The notes: generated by a model not told the origin, from the sequence alone. Shown: positions 51,850-60,170, numbered from the stretch's first letter. The stretch: DNA of 64,000 nucleotides from PALSA-505 sp036501145 (GCA_036501145.1 DASYAV010000052.1:1-64000), one strand, 5' to 3'. Numbers and translations: made by a program.

Positions 51850-51914
51850 CTGCGCCTCCTTGTCATCGGCGGGCTGTCTTCGGCGAGCGTGGCCGGCCAG
51901 CGTGAGCTGGCCGG

Positions 51915-53195
51915 TTAACTGCAGAAGGATGCGATCTCGCGCACGGCGCCGACCAGCCGCCCGGCTTCCTCCGGCGTGTTGTACAGGTAGAAGGAAGCGC
52001 GGACGTTCCCCGGAACGTCGACCACCGCGTCCGCGCCCATGAAGTACGACAGGGCACAGTGCACGCCGGACCGGACGGCGATGTGGTAGCGGCTGTTGAG
52101 CATCTTGCCGACCTCGTCGGGCGGGACACCCGCGAGGTTGAACGACACGATGCTGGACAGCCGCTCCGGCTCGTGCGGCCCATACACCTGCACGCCGGGG
52201 ATGGCACGGAGCCCTGCGGCCACGTCCGCGGCCAGGCCCTGGGTATGGCTGTGCACCGCGTCGATGCCCAGCACATCGAGATAGTCGATGGCCGCCCCGA
52301 GGCCGATAGCTTCCGCGATCGGCGGTGTGCCGGCCTGCCACTTGTCGGGCAGTGCGCTGAAGGTCATGTACCTCGGCCCGCACTCGTCGATTGACGGGCA
52401 CCGGCACTGCGCCGTGGTGTCGATGGTCCCGCCGCCGACGATGCCGGGCATCAGCCGCTCGGCGTGCTCCCGTTTCATGTACAGCACGCCGATGCCCGTC
52501 GGGCCGAGCATCTTGTGGCCGGAGAACGCGAGGAAGTCGCAGCCGAGCGCGTGCACGTCGACACGCCGGTGCGGCACCGCCTGGGCCGCGTCGACCACGT
52601 ACAGAATCCCCCGCTCCGCGCAGGCGGCCGCGATAGCCTCAACCGGGTATACCGTGCCGAGCACGTTCGACACGTAGGTCAGCGCGACGATCTTGGTCCG
52701 CTCGGTGAGCAGCGTCACGAACTCGTCGATGTCGAAGATGCCCTCCGGCCCGGGGTTGTACCAGCGCAGGGTCGCCCCGGCGCGCAGCGCCCGCAGCCCC
52801 CACGGCGCCATGTTGGAGGTGTGCTCCAGGGTGGACAGGACGATCTCGTCCCCCTCTTCGACCGGCAGCGACAGGGCCGCCAGGTTGAGCGCGTGCGTGG
52901 CATTGGAGGTGAACACGACCTCTTCCGGGTCGGCTCCGATGAACCCGGCCACCTTGGCCAGGGCCGCTTCGTACTGCTCCGATGCCATCATCGACGCGTC
53001 GTAGCTGCCACGGTGCACATTCGCCCGGTACCTGAAGTAGTACTCGTTCATCGCCTCGACCACAGAGACGGGTGTCAGCGAAGAGGCGACACTGTCGAGA
53101 TAGCTGCTGTCCGGCGCCAGGCAGGGGAAATCCTTGCGGAGCAGCGTGGTATCCAGGCGGCTCGTGCTCTCGTGGGCCGGTGCGGGAGCCGTCAT
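51915..53195 (-). CDS. SufS-type class V cysteine desulfurase/selenocysteine lyase
   Basis: A 426-residue PLP enzyme: YLDSVASSLTPVSVVEAM, HEx-type PLP contacts in STLEHTSNMAPW, VVDAAQAVPHRRVDV (Asp for the pyridine), FSGHKMLGPTGIGVLY (Schiff-base Lys), and the mobile Cys loop RSGVHCAL (Cys380). This is group II (SufS/CsdB) architecture, whose members also act on selenocysteine. No SUF scaffold genes are adjacent, so it serves the cluster rather than general Fe-S assembly. ATGA overlap with the thioredoxin-like gene suggests transfer of S or Se to that protein. Confidence 0.9.
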   Translation of the reverse strand: MTAPAPAHESTSRLDTTLLRKDFPCLAPDSSYLDSVASSLTPVSVVEAMNEYYFRYRANVHRGSYDASMMASEQYEAALAKVAGFIGADPEEVVFTSNATHALNLAALSLPVEEGDEIVLSTLEHTSNMAPWGLRALRAGATLRWYNPGPEGIFDIDEFVTLLTERTKIVALTYVSNVLGTVYPVEAIAAACAERGILYVVDAAQAVPHRRVDVHALGCDFLAFSGHKMLGPTGIGVLYMKREHAERLMPGIVGGGTIDTTAQCRCPSIDECGPRYMTFSALPDKWQAGTPPIAEAIGLGAAIDYLDVLGIDAVHSHTQGLAADVAAGLRAIPGVQVYGPHEPERLSSIVSFNLAGVPPDEVGKMLNSRYHIAVRSGVHCALSYFMGADAVVDVPGNVRASFYLYNTPEEAGRLVGAVREIASFCS

Positions 53196-53500
53196 GACGC
53201 GCTCGCCGGTTCCTGCGCGCCCATAGCCTGTTCGATCATCTCGAAGCTGTCCATCCAGCTTGGCAGCGGGCCCGAGGCCACCACCCGGCCATCCAGCACG
53301 ATGACCGGCACACCGTCGATCTTCTGCCCGGTGAGCTGCTTGATCAGCGGGGCAGGGATCGCGCTGAGATCACCGCATGAGCCGAGGGCCAGCAGTTCGA
53401 CCCGGGCCCGGCCGTCGAGCTTGCGCCGCAGGAACTCGGCATAGCTTTCCAGTTCGTCATCGCCGCCACAGCAAGCGTTGATCAGGATCAGTTCGTGCAC
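53192..53500 (-). CDS. Small thioredoxin-fold protein with CC motif
   Basis: A 102-residue protein: MHELILINACCGGDDELESYAEFL, a central strand VELLALGSCGDL, and GVPVIVLDGRVVASG near residue 74 with the cis-Pro of thioredoxin folds. The N-terminal CC after a beta strand recalls ArsD and Cys/Sec redox carriers. AGGAGG stands ten bases before the GTG at 53500. The longer frame from 53524 overlaps the ribosome site. It lies between the reductase-like gene (13-bp overlap) and sufS (ATGA overlap), so a sulfur/selenium or electron carrier role is likely. Confidence 0.72.
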   Translation of the reverse strand: MHELILINACCGGDDELESYAEFLRRKLDGRARVELLALGSCGDLSAIPAPLIKQLTGQKIDGVPVIVLDGRVVASGPLPSWMDSFEMIEQAMGAQEPASAS

Positions 53501-54555
53501 GTCATAGCCTCCTGCCTGGGCCACGTCACAGCCGCGGGATCATCGATGGGGTTGAGCCGGAGGGGGCGCGGGCGGATGTGGTGCTGACTGGCCAGCAGCG
53601 ACATGGTCCGGGCGAAGTCTGCGCTGGGCTGGCCGACCGAGTGCTCCCGCAGCCCGCTGCTCGCCATGAGATAGGTCTCGGCCAGGCAGGCGAACGTGTC
53701 CTCCGGGCCGTCGAGAAAGAAGTCCTGCGTACAGCGGTATCCGGGAACCTGGACGATGCCGCCCTCCGCGACCACGATGCCGGCCCGCCGGAACGCCGGG
53801 TAGTCCCGGGCCGGCACGTTGGCCGGCTGCGCGAGATCCACCACGACCGCCCCGGGCCGCAGCATGGCCGGACGCAGCCGGGCCGAGGCATCACTGGTCA
53901 GCACCAGCACCACGGCCGCGTCGGCCACCCGGGCCACATCGTCGCTGAGCGTAGCGACGTGCGCGAGACCGCCGAGGTGCTTGCCGATCTGGCTGGCTGA
54001 TCGCCCGAGCAGGATGAGGTCGAGCCCCTCGTCGGCCAGCAGCTGCGAAGCCGCCACCCCCACCGAGCCGGTCGCGCCGAGGACCGCGACCGGGGCCGGC
54101 CCCGCCGTACTGGCCCGTAGCGCCGCCATGACGTTCTCCCTGGCGATCGCGGCGGTGAATGCGTTGCCGTTGGTGACCGTGATGCCGGCGGGCAGGTGAT
54201 GCAGCAGCAGCGAGCCACCGGCGGTGACGGGTGCCGTCAGCGCGCCCAGGCCGACGACGGCCGCGCCACGCTGCGCCGCGAGCTGGGCGGCCTCCACGAC
54301 AGCCCGGAAGCCGTCGCGGGTGAGCATGGCCTCGGGCATCCGCACCGCCCCGATCACCTCGCCGCGGACCGACGACCCGCCGATGGAGATCTCCCCGGCC
54401 ACCACGGCCGGGGAGCAGCACGCCCGCCTGATGAACTCGGCCTCGTCTTTGCTGTACCTCCGCAGCAACGAGGCGCCGCTCATCGCGTGCAGCTCGGCAG
54501 GCTGCCGGGGATGGACGACGAAACAGAACCAGGGAGGCGTGCTGCTCAGGTACAT
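53488..54555 (-). CDS. Acyl-ACP reductase-like (aldehyde-forming) protein
   Basis: A 355-residue protein similar in layout to cyanobacterial acyl-ACP reductase. It starts WFCFVVHPRQPAEL. A substrate half carries RGEVIGAVRMPEAMLTRDGF, GLGALTAPVT and TNGNAFTAA. A Rossmann NADPH motif reads VAVLGATGSVGVAASQLL near residue 155, and VVAEGGIVQVPG and TFACLAETYL follow. The last holds Cys290 at the position of the catalytic Cys of the cyanobacterial enzyme (FACFAE). It would reduce an acyl-ACP or acyl-CoA thioester to an aldehyde. An ACP and acyl-AMP ligase lie nearby. It starts 49 bases after the selenoprotein stop. Confidence 0.75.
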   Translation of the reverse strand: MYLSSTPPWFCFVVHPRQPAELHAMSGASLLRRYSKDEAEFIRRACCSPAVVAGEISIGGSSVRGEVIGAVRMPEAMLTRDGFRAVVEAAQLAAQRGAAVVGLGALTAPVTAGGSLLLHHLPAGITVTNGNAFTAAIARENVMAALRASTAGPAPVAVLGATGSVGVAASQLLADEGLDLILLGRSASQIGKHLGGLAHVATLSDDVARVADAAVVLVLTSDASARLRPAMLRPGAVVVDLAQPANVPARDYPAFRRAGIVVAEGGIVQVPGYRCTQDFFLDGPEDTFACLAETYLMASSGLREHSVGQPSADFARTMSLLASQHHIRPRPLRLNPIDDPAAVTWPRQEAMTCTN

Positions 54556-54603
54556 CGGCGCACCAACTGCCGGGTGTCCGTCACAGGCGGCATGAACGCC
54601 CGC

Positions 54604-55224
54604 CTAGACGAAGCCCAGGGAGGGGATGAGCTGCATGGAGCCGGCGAAGTCCACCGTGCCGGACGTCCCGCCCAGGTGCATGGGCCAGGTGATGAGGAAC
54701 GTCGTCTCGTATACGACCGTCGTCGGCTTGCCGTCGCGGAGTGCGGCCAGTGTGTTCTCCAAACTGGAGACGATGCGGCCGTCTCAACCACCTTTCGCGC
54801 CCGACCACATCGAGCCGGGCAGGAACTCCAGGCAGCCCTGAGCGTGCCAGCCGGACAGGTCGGGCTCCACCGTGCAGTCGTCGGTGGCGATGGCCCTGAC
54901 CGGGGCGAGCAGCGAAGGGTTGTGCCGCCCGGACAGCACCAGCTCGTGCAGCCCGGGGAACACAGCCTGCACGCCGTAGCGGATCCGCAGCGCGAGCTGA
55001 TCGAAGTCGACGATCCCGATGTTCGTCGCGGGCGGCATGTCCGGGTCGAGCATGAGCACGACCTGGCCGGAGTCGATGGATTCCTCGGGATTGAGCGGCA
55101 TCTTCATGCCCTCGGCCGAAATGCCGTACAGCGCCGCCACGCGGAAGACCACCCGGTTGGTGGGCTCCGGCCGGGACCGCCGCTGCTCGAGGTCCTCGAC
55201 GTTGAGGAATTCACTGGTCGCCAT
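54604..55224 (-). CDS. Putative new selenoprotein: in-frame UGA read as Sec147
   Basis: ATG 55224 opens MATSEFLNVEDLEQRR; the frame meets TGA at 54786-54784 after SMWSGAKGG. It then continues DGRIVSSLENTLAALRDG, KPTTVVYETTFLITWP and SGTVDFAGSMQLIPSLGFV to TAG at 54606-54604. With Sec the product is 206 residues, Sec at 147, with Cys117 and Cys131 nearby. The tail has good actinomycete codon use except for AGT, ACA and GCA close to the UGA, where a hairpin (54756-54770) would constrain the RNA. A tRNA-Sec gene is 6.3 kb away. Without recoding the protein would be 146 residues. I do not recognise the family; the location between acyl-AMP ligase and reductase genes implies a role in that pathway. 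Confidence 0.8.
54756..54770 (-). promoter_or_regulatory. Candidate bacterial SECIS hairpin
   Basis: In the mRNA, UCUCCA and UGGAGA form a perfect 6-bp stem with loop GUU. The stem starts 14 bases and the loop 20 bases after the UGA. The loop begins with G. Spacing, short loop and leading G agree with the known bSECIS pattern recognised by SelB. Confidence 0.65.
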
Positions 55225-55389
55225 CGTGCCACCCGCTCCTCTGCTCCGTCGTGGGCAAGCTATGCGCCGGGCCGTCAACCAACCGTCGCCGCTGCGTTAT
55301 CCGGGCTTCCGGGTATGTGTCCTGGCATGTCCGGATCCGCGAGCACACATTGACTGTGGCGGGTTTTCGCCGGGACCGTCAACGACGGC

Positions 55390-57180
55390 TCACAGGGTTG
55401 GCGAGTTTCTGCCAGGAGCCGCCAAGGCGCCCGCCCGGTACCGCCGGTTGCACTCCGATCGCCGGAGCTTCCCGCTCGTGGTCCTGGGCAGACGCCACCT
55501 CGGAACGGCCACCACATCGGTCACGGCGACACCGTGGGCCGCCGCGACGCGCTCGCGGATCAGGGCCGTGATCTCCCGATGCTGGGCCTCGTCCAGCCTC
55601 CGGGGAAGCTCCACCGCGACCACGACGCCCTGCGTGGCGCCGACAGCGTCATCGGCCGCGGCGAACACCGCACAGCCCGTCGCCTCCCAGCGTGCACAGG
55701 CCACGTTCGCTGTCGTCTCGATGTCCTCGGGGTGGAAGTTGCGGCCACGGATGATGATCCGGTCGTGCAGCCGGCCCACCACGAAGAGCTCGCCGTCGGC
55801 GACGAAGCCGAGATCGCCGGTGCGCAGGAAGGCGACTCCCGGCCGGCCGGCCAGCCGGGCGCCGAAGGTGGCTTCGTTCAGCGCGGGCCGGTTCCGGTAA
55901 CCCGCGGCCACGCCCGGCCCGGCCACCCAGATTTCGCCGACCTGGCCCGGGCTGACCTGCTGCCCGGTCTGCGGGTCTACGATGACCAGATCCACTCCGG
56001 GGCGCGGGTGACCGCAGCCGACCAGCCGTCGGGCGGACGGGCCGTCAGTGCAGGGGACGGCCCGTCCACGGGCGATCTGCCCGCCGTCCACGGCGATCGT
56101 GCGCACCGCATCCCGGCGGTGGCCGCCGGTGACCATCAGGGTCGCTTCGGCCAGGCCGTAACAGGGGTAGAAGGCCTGCGGGCTGAAGCCCGCCGTACGG
56201 TACCGGGCGCAGAACCGCTCGATGGTCGCGGCCAGCACGGGCTCGGCACCGGTATAAGCCAGCCGCCAGGCCGACAGGTCGAGCGGTGCTGACCCCGCCG
56301 GCGGGGGCCGCCGCGCGCACAGCTCGTAACCGAAGTTTGGACCGCCGCTGGCCGTTGCCTGCCAGCGGCTGATCGCGGCGAGCCAGCGGGACGGCTGCTG
56401 CAGCACCGCCGCCGGGCTGAGGAAGTAGTTGCGGAAACCGACATAGACCGGCTGCAGGACGCAGCCGATGAGACCCATGTCGTGGTGCATCGGCAGCCAC
56501 GACACGGCGACGGTTTCCGCGTCATTGCCGAGTGCCACCCGCAGGGTCTGCGAGTTGGCGATCAGGTTGGCCTGCGTGACCTGGACGCCCTTCGGGTCAC
56601 CGGTGGAACCCGAGGTGTACTGGAGGAGCGCCACGTCGCCGGGACGCACCCGCGCGCCGGGCCAGTGTGCCTGGTCTGCGCCGGCCCGGGCGCTGTCCGG
56701 CGGCTCGGACAACAGCGGCAGGGCGGCCAGCGCCGGTTCGGCGGCGAACCGGCCGGCGACGGCGTCCCGTTGCCGCAGATCGACGAGAACCGCGGCCGCC
56801 TCGGCGTCGCCTGCCATCCGGGACAGCGCGGCGGTGCCCTCGGTCCGCCGGGGCAGCCGCACCGGCACCGCGGCCACACCCGCGATGTTCGCGGCGAAGA
56901 ACGCCACGATGAACTCGGGTCCCTGCGGGTAGACCAGCAGTGCGCTGCGGCCGGACAGCCCCCGGTCGGCGAGGAGGCGGGCGAAGCCGGTGGCCCGCAG
57001 CAGGAGCGACCGGTAAGTCAGCGAGTCGGCCAGCTGCGTGTCCGGGTCAAGGAAACCGAAGACCATCTCGTCCGCGTGCCGCCGGGCGCTGTGGCGCAGC
57101 ACATCGACGAGGGTCTGTGCGGGCTGATCCGCCGGGCTGGCCCGGCCCGGGCCCGGCGCTCCGGCCTGCGTTCCGGTCAT
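55390..57180 (-). CDS. Fatty acyl-AMP ligase (FAAL)
   Basis: A 596-residue ANL enzyme. P-loop YTSGSTGDPKGV near residue 190, WLPMHHDMGLIG near 230, the FAAL hallmark GGPNFGYELC near 281, YGLAEATLM, and the C-terminal RGRNFHPEDIE and TTSGKLRRSEC. FAALs make acyl-AMP and pass the acyl chain to an ACP rather than CoA. A free ACP gene starts 44 bases away in the divergent direction. It is the first gene of the minus-strand group that leads to the selenoprotein and acyl-ACP reductase-like genes. Confidence 0.92.
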   Translation of the reverse strand: MTGTQAGAPGPGRASPADQPAQTLVDVLRHSARRHADEMVFGFLDPDTQLADSLTYRSLLLRATGFARLLADRGLSGRSALLVYPQGPEFIVAFFAANIAGVAAVPVRLPRRTEGTAALSRMAGDAEAAAVLVDLRQRDAVAGRFAAEPALAALPLLSEPPDSARAGADQAHWPGARVRPGDVALLQYTSGSTGDPKGVQVTQANLIANSQTLRVALGNDAETVAVSWLPMHHDMGLIGCVLQPVYVGFRNYFLSPAAVLQQPSRWLAAISRWQATASGGPNFGYELCARRPPPAGSAPLDLSAWRLAYTGAEPVLAATIERFCARYRTAGFSPQAFYPCYGLAEATLMVTGGHRRDAVRTIAVDGGQIARGRAVPCTDGPSARRLVGCGHPRPGVDLVIVDPQTGQQVSPGQVGEIWVAGPGVAAGYRNRPALNEATFGARLAGRPGVAFLRTGDLGFVADGELFVVGRLHDRIIIRGRNFHPEDIETTANVACARWEATGCAVFAAADDAVGATQGVVVAVELPRRLDEAQHREITALIRERVAAAHGVAVTDVVAVPRWRLPRTTSGKLRRSECNRRYRAGALAAPGRNSPTL

Positions 57181-57224
57181 GCCGTACCCTCCAGGTGCGT
57201 GGTCGCGGCTTGGAGGAGGTCATC

Positions 57225-57494
57225 GTGACGGGCACCCCAGGTGAGCAGGAGATCGGTGACTGGCTGGCCGGCTACGTCGGCGAACTGCTGGCCCGGCCCG
57301 CTGCGGAGATCGATCGTGACACCGCATTCGGCTCTTTCGGTCTCGATTCCGCCACCGCGATCGGCATCACCGGGGAGCTGGAGGAGTGGCTCGGCATCGG
57401 CATCGACCCCGAGGCCGCGGAGGAGTACCCGACGATCCGGCTGCTCGGCCAGCACCTTGCCGCCCGGGTGGCGGCGCGGCGCACGGCGATGTGA
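57225..57494 (+). CDS. Acyl carrier protein
   Basis: An 89-residue ACP: IGDWLAGYVGELLARPAAEIDRDTAF, then FGLDSATAIGITGELEEWLG with the phosphopantetheine Ser in the GLDS motif near residue 41, and PTIRLLGQHLA in the last helix. GGAGGAGG is placed before GTG 57225. It is divergent from the FAAL gene with only 44 bases between, so both are probably driven from one bidirectional promoter. It would carry the FAAL-activated acyl chain for the reductase-like and oxidising enzymes. Confidence 0.92.
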   Translation: MTGTPGEQEIGDWLAGYVGELLARPAAEIDRDTAFGSFGLDSATAIGITGELEEWLGIGIDPEAAEEYPTIRLLGQHLAARVAARRTAM

Positions 57495-57526
57495 CGGCCG
57501 GCGCGTGAGCGTGCCGGACCCCGGCG

Positions 57527-58249
57527 TCAGCATTCTGCGGCCGGCGGGCAGGCAGGCACAGCGGGCAGGCAGGCGTCAAGCCCACGGATCATCAGGTCGA
57601 CACCTATGTGGAACTGGCTGGCCGCGTCGCAGTCACCGCAGACCAGCAGGGCGGTCCGGACCAGGTCGTCCGAGGCTTGTTCGGGCAGCAGCCGCGCGAC
57701 GTCCCTGATAAGGGATATCTCCTGGCAGGGGCCGGGGGCGGGCGGGGCAGGCAGCGACAGCTCGGCGAGCGCGTAACCGATCCCGTAGGGAAAGACCGTG
57801 CGCAGCAGGGCGACCCCGGGCTGCTCGGGCACCCCGCCGTCGCGCATCAGCCGCAGCACAGACTGGCAGATGAGCAGCGGCTGCTCCAGCAGCCCCTGGC
57901 GGCTGCTGAGCAGCGGCGCCGCGCTGGGGTGCCGGTGCACCAGGTCGCGCAGCGATCCGGCGAGCTGGCGGACGGCACCGCGCCAGTCGGTGGCGGGCGG
58001 GTCGGCCCGGATCTCTTCCCACATCAGCTCGACAATGCCGTCGAGAAGATCGTCTTTGCCCGCCACGTACTTGTAGAGCGACATGGCCCGCACCCCGAGC
58101 GCGGCGCCCAGCTTGTGCATGCTCAGCGCGGCCAGGCCATGCCGGTCGACGTAGTCCAGCGCGGCGCGCAGCACCTGCTGCCGGGACAGTGGCGGCTGCC
58201 CGGGCCGGGCCACCCGGACCGGCCCGGCCCGCTTCTCCGTCACGTTCAT
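57527..58249 (-). CDS. TetR/AcrR family regulator with TetR_C domain
   Basis: A 240-residue repressor: LSRQQVLRAALDYVDRHGLAALSMHKLGAALGVRAMSLYKYVAGKDDLLDG is the DNA-binding domain (TetR subclass with SLYKYV), followed by a long ligand domain. Such proteins often control adjacent exporters; here it is divergent from two ABC-2 permease genes. Two direct repeats at its promoter may be the operator. It is convergent with the ACP gene. Confidence 0.88.
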   Translation of the reverse strand: MNVTEKRAGPVRVARPGQPPLSRQQVLRAALDYVDRHGLAALSMHKLGAALGVRAMSLYKYVAGKDDLLDGIVELMWEEIRADPPATDWRGAVRQLAGSLRDLVHRHPSAAPLLSSRQGLLEQPLLICQSVLRLMRDGGVPEQPGVALLRTVFPYGIGYALAELSLPAPPAPGPCQEISLIRDVARLLPEQASDDLVRTALLVCGDCDAASQFHIGVDLMIRGLDACLPAVPACPPAAEC

Positions 58250-58287
58250 GGCTTACACCGTATCGCTCCATGCTCATATGGCTTACA
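58248..58287. promoter_or_regulatory. Paired ATGGCTTACA repeats, candidate TetR operator
   Basis: ATGGCTTACA occurs at 58248-58257 and again at 58278-58287, exactly 30 bp (about three helical turns) apart, in the divergent region between tetR and the permease operon. The first copy overlaps the tetR start codon. Confidence 0.5.
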
Positions 58288-58330
58288 ATTCTCACCGCGA
58301 AGCTACGCGGAAGGCAAGGAGGACCCCGTT

Positions 58331-58363
58331 GTGACCGGGCCGCACGCAGGGCACGCCAGGTGA
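58331..58363 (+). other. Ten-codon leader ORF before the ABC-2 permease
   Basis: AAGGAGG stands at a proper distance before GTG 58331, which opens MTGPHAGHAR and ends in TGA overlapping the permease GTG (GTGA). The only good ribosome site therefore belongs to this tiny frame. It may be a coupling leader, or the scar of a deleted upstream gene such as the transporter ATPase. Confidence 0.4.
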
Positions 58364-59178
58364 CCGCGGCTTCCGTGCGTGTGGCGGCCGGCCCCGCGTT
58401 GGCACTGCGCACGCTGGCCAGCGAGATGGCCAAGGGCCTGCGCCTCATGTGGGTACGCCGGGCGACACTGGTCATGGCCAGCGTCACGCTGGCCATGATG
58501 TACCTCATGATCGAGTTCTTCGTCGGCGGCGGTCACATTAACCATGCGGTGCTCGCCGCGACCCTGCCGGCGCTGTTCGCCTACGCGGTGGCGGCCACCG
58601 TCGCCCTGCAGGGCAGTGGCGGCGTCGCCGAGGAGATCAACGGCGGAACCATGGAGCAGGCGCAGCTCAGCCCCGCGCGGCCCACCCTGCTGGTGCTGGG
58701 CCGGCTCGGCGCCGTGACCGCCGAGGGCCTTGTCCCGGCCATCGCGCTGGTGGCGATTTTCTGGGCCGGGTTCGGCGTGCACTACACGCTGCGGCCGGAG
58801 GCGCTGGTGCCGGTGCTGCTGACCATTGCCGACGCGGCGGCCTACGGGCTGCTGATGATCGCACTCACGCTGATAGTCAGCAGCACGGGCGCGCTCATGG
58901 ACGTTTTCAACATGGTGGTCATGTTCTTCGGCGGGGTGTTCGTGCCCGGCACCGCATTCCCGCATGGTGTCGAGGTATTCGCCAGGTTCGTGCCCACCAC
59001 GCTTGGCGTGGTGGTGCTGAACGGCACCCTGGCCGGCCGCGGGCTGGGCACTGCGTGGGCCAACGGCACCCTGCCCTGGCTGCTCGTGCACACCGCCGTG
59101 CTGGCCGCGGCGGGCTGGGCGGCCTACATCTACGGCCTGCGCCGGGCCCTGCGCAGCGGGCGGCTGAACCCGCTATGA
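58360..59178 (+). CDS. ABC-2 type transporter permease
   Basis: A 272-residue permease with six membrane helices: LVMASVTLAMMYLMIEFFV, LPALFAYAVAATVAL, then GGVAEEINGGTMEQAQLSPARPTLLVLGR, the cytosolic loop typical of ABC-2 exporters that contacts the ATPase. The C-terminal helix ends near an Arg-rich tail. GTG 58360 is coupled to the preceding leader frame. No ATP-binding protein gene is adjacent, so the ATPase must be elsewhere. It forms a heterodimer with the next gene product (inference) to export a cluster product. Confidence 0.82.
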   Translation: MTAASVRVAAGPALALRTLASEMAKGLRLMWVRRATLVMASVTLAMMYLMIEFFVGGGHINHAVLAATLPALFAYAVAATVALQGSGGVAEEINGGTMEQAQLSPARPTLLVLGRLGAVTAEGLVPAIALVAIFWAGFGVHYTLRPEALVPVLLTIADAAAYGLLMIALTLIVSSTGALMDVFNMVVMFFGGVFVPGTAFPHGVEVFARFVPTTLGVVVLNGTLAGRGLGTAWANGTLPWLLVHTAVLAAAGWAAYIYGLRRALRSGRLNPL

Positions 59179-60014
59179 CACCCGCCCCGCCGGTGAGCCG
59201 GCTGCTGGTGAGCCTGGGCAACGAGACCCACAAGGGTCTGCTGATCGCATGGTCGGAACGCTTGCAGATCCTTGTCGAGCTGCCCTTCTACGCGCTGCTG
59301 ATCCTGCTGCTGGGACCGCTGCTCAACGCCGGGCATGAGATCGCCGGCGGCCAGGTGACCTGGTCGCTGCACAGCGGCCGGACCTCTTTGCTCGTGCTGG
59401 CCTTCGTACCGGCCATGGTCCTGTATTTCCAGGCGGTGAAGCTGTTCTGGCGGCTGCTCGGCGAGATACAGTCGGGCACGTTCGAGCAGGTTTGCCTGTC
59501 CCCGCTGCCGGCCTGGCTGGTCGCCGCGGCCGGGCGGGTGGTGGCGGCGCTGATCGAGACGCTGCTCGTGGTCTCCGCCACCTACGGGATCGTGAGCGCG
59601 TTCGTGCCGCTGCACTACACCTGGACGGCCGCCGCCCTGCTGCCGGCCGCCCTGCTCATCCTGACCGGCATCGGCTACTCGCTGATCATCGGCGGGCTCA
59701 CCCTGATATGGAAGCGGATCCAGCTGCTCCAGGAAGGCCTGCTGCTCCTCGTGGTGATCTTCGCCGTCTCCGCGCTGCCGGTGTTCACCGTGCCCGGCTG
59801 GTTCGCCGGCCTCGGCCGGGTCTTCCCGGTGACCAGCGCGGTGGCAAGCCTGTACGGCGTGATGATCGGCCATCACGCGGTTACCGGCCTGTGGGGGCCC
59901 GGCGGGCTGGTCTGGGTGGTCGTCACGGCGGCCGGCTACCTGACCGCGGGCATCGTCGCCTTCCGTGCCGGCGAGCGGATGGCCAGGGTACGCGGCACGC
60001 TGGCCCGCTACTGA
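59175..60014 (+). CDS. ABC-2 type transporter permease, second subunit
   Basis: A 279-residue membrane protein with six helices: LVELPFYALLILLLGPLL, LLVLAFVPAMVLYFQAVKLFW, then GEIQSGTFEQVCLSPLPAWLVAAAGRV, the same kind of cytosolic loop as in the previous gene (EEINGGTMEQAQLSPARP). The pair therefore arose by duplication. The ATG lies in the stop of the first permease. It is followed by an AT-rich region and then the radical SAM gene. Confidence 0.82.
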   Translation: MTPAPPVSRLLVSLGNETHKGLLIAWSERLQILVELPFYALLILLLGPLLNAGHEIAGGQVTWSLHSGRTSLLVLAFVPAMVLYFQAVKLFWRLLGEIQSGTFEQVCLSPLPAWLVAAAGRVVAALIETLLVVSATYGIVSAFVPLHYTWTAAALLPAALLILTGIGYSLIIGGLTLIWKRIQLLQEGLLLLVVIFAVSALPVFTVPGWFAGLGRVFPVTSAVASLYGVMIGHHAVTGLWGPGGLVWVVVTAAGYLTAGIVAFRAGERMARVRGTLARY

Positions 60015-60170
60015 CCACCGGTCATCCGGGTAAAAGAATATATATCAGGAAAGCCTGTTGAAACCTCCGGTACGCAGGGTTAGCATGAGCGCGCCGATGG
60101 TCATCGGCGTGACGTGGTGCCCACGGGATCAGTCTCTTGCACCCGATGGCGCAGCCCAGGGAGGCGGCCG

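Noticed and set aside
50515..52407. A 630-residue P450 with long N-terminal extension
   Set aside because: The extra part is the wrong-frame reading of sufS; a GTG with AAGGAGG at 51849 gives a normal P450.
51915..53195. SelA (Ser-tRNA-Sec selenium transferase)
   Set aside because: The PLP enzyme has the SufS layout with FSGHK and a mobile Cys loop RSGVHC; SelA motifs and length do not fit.
53470..53500. TGA at the end of the acyl-ACP reductase-like gene (53488-53490) as a second Sec codon
   Set aside because: A second in-frame TGA follows two codons later, the next gene starts here with its own ribosome site, and the protein is already full length.
55225..55389. A small gene or riboswitch between FAAL and the selenoprotein gene
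   Set aside because: No frame with a ribosome site and no convincing RNA structure is visible in these 165 bases.
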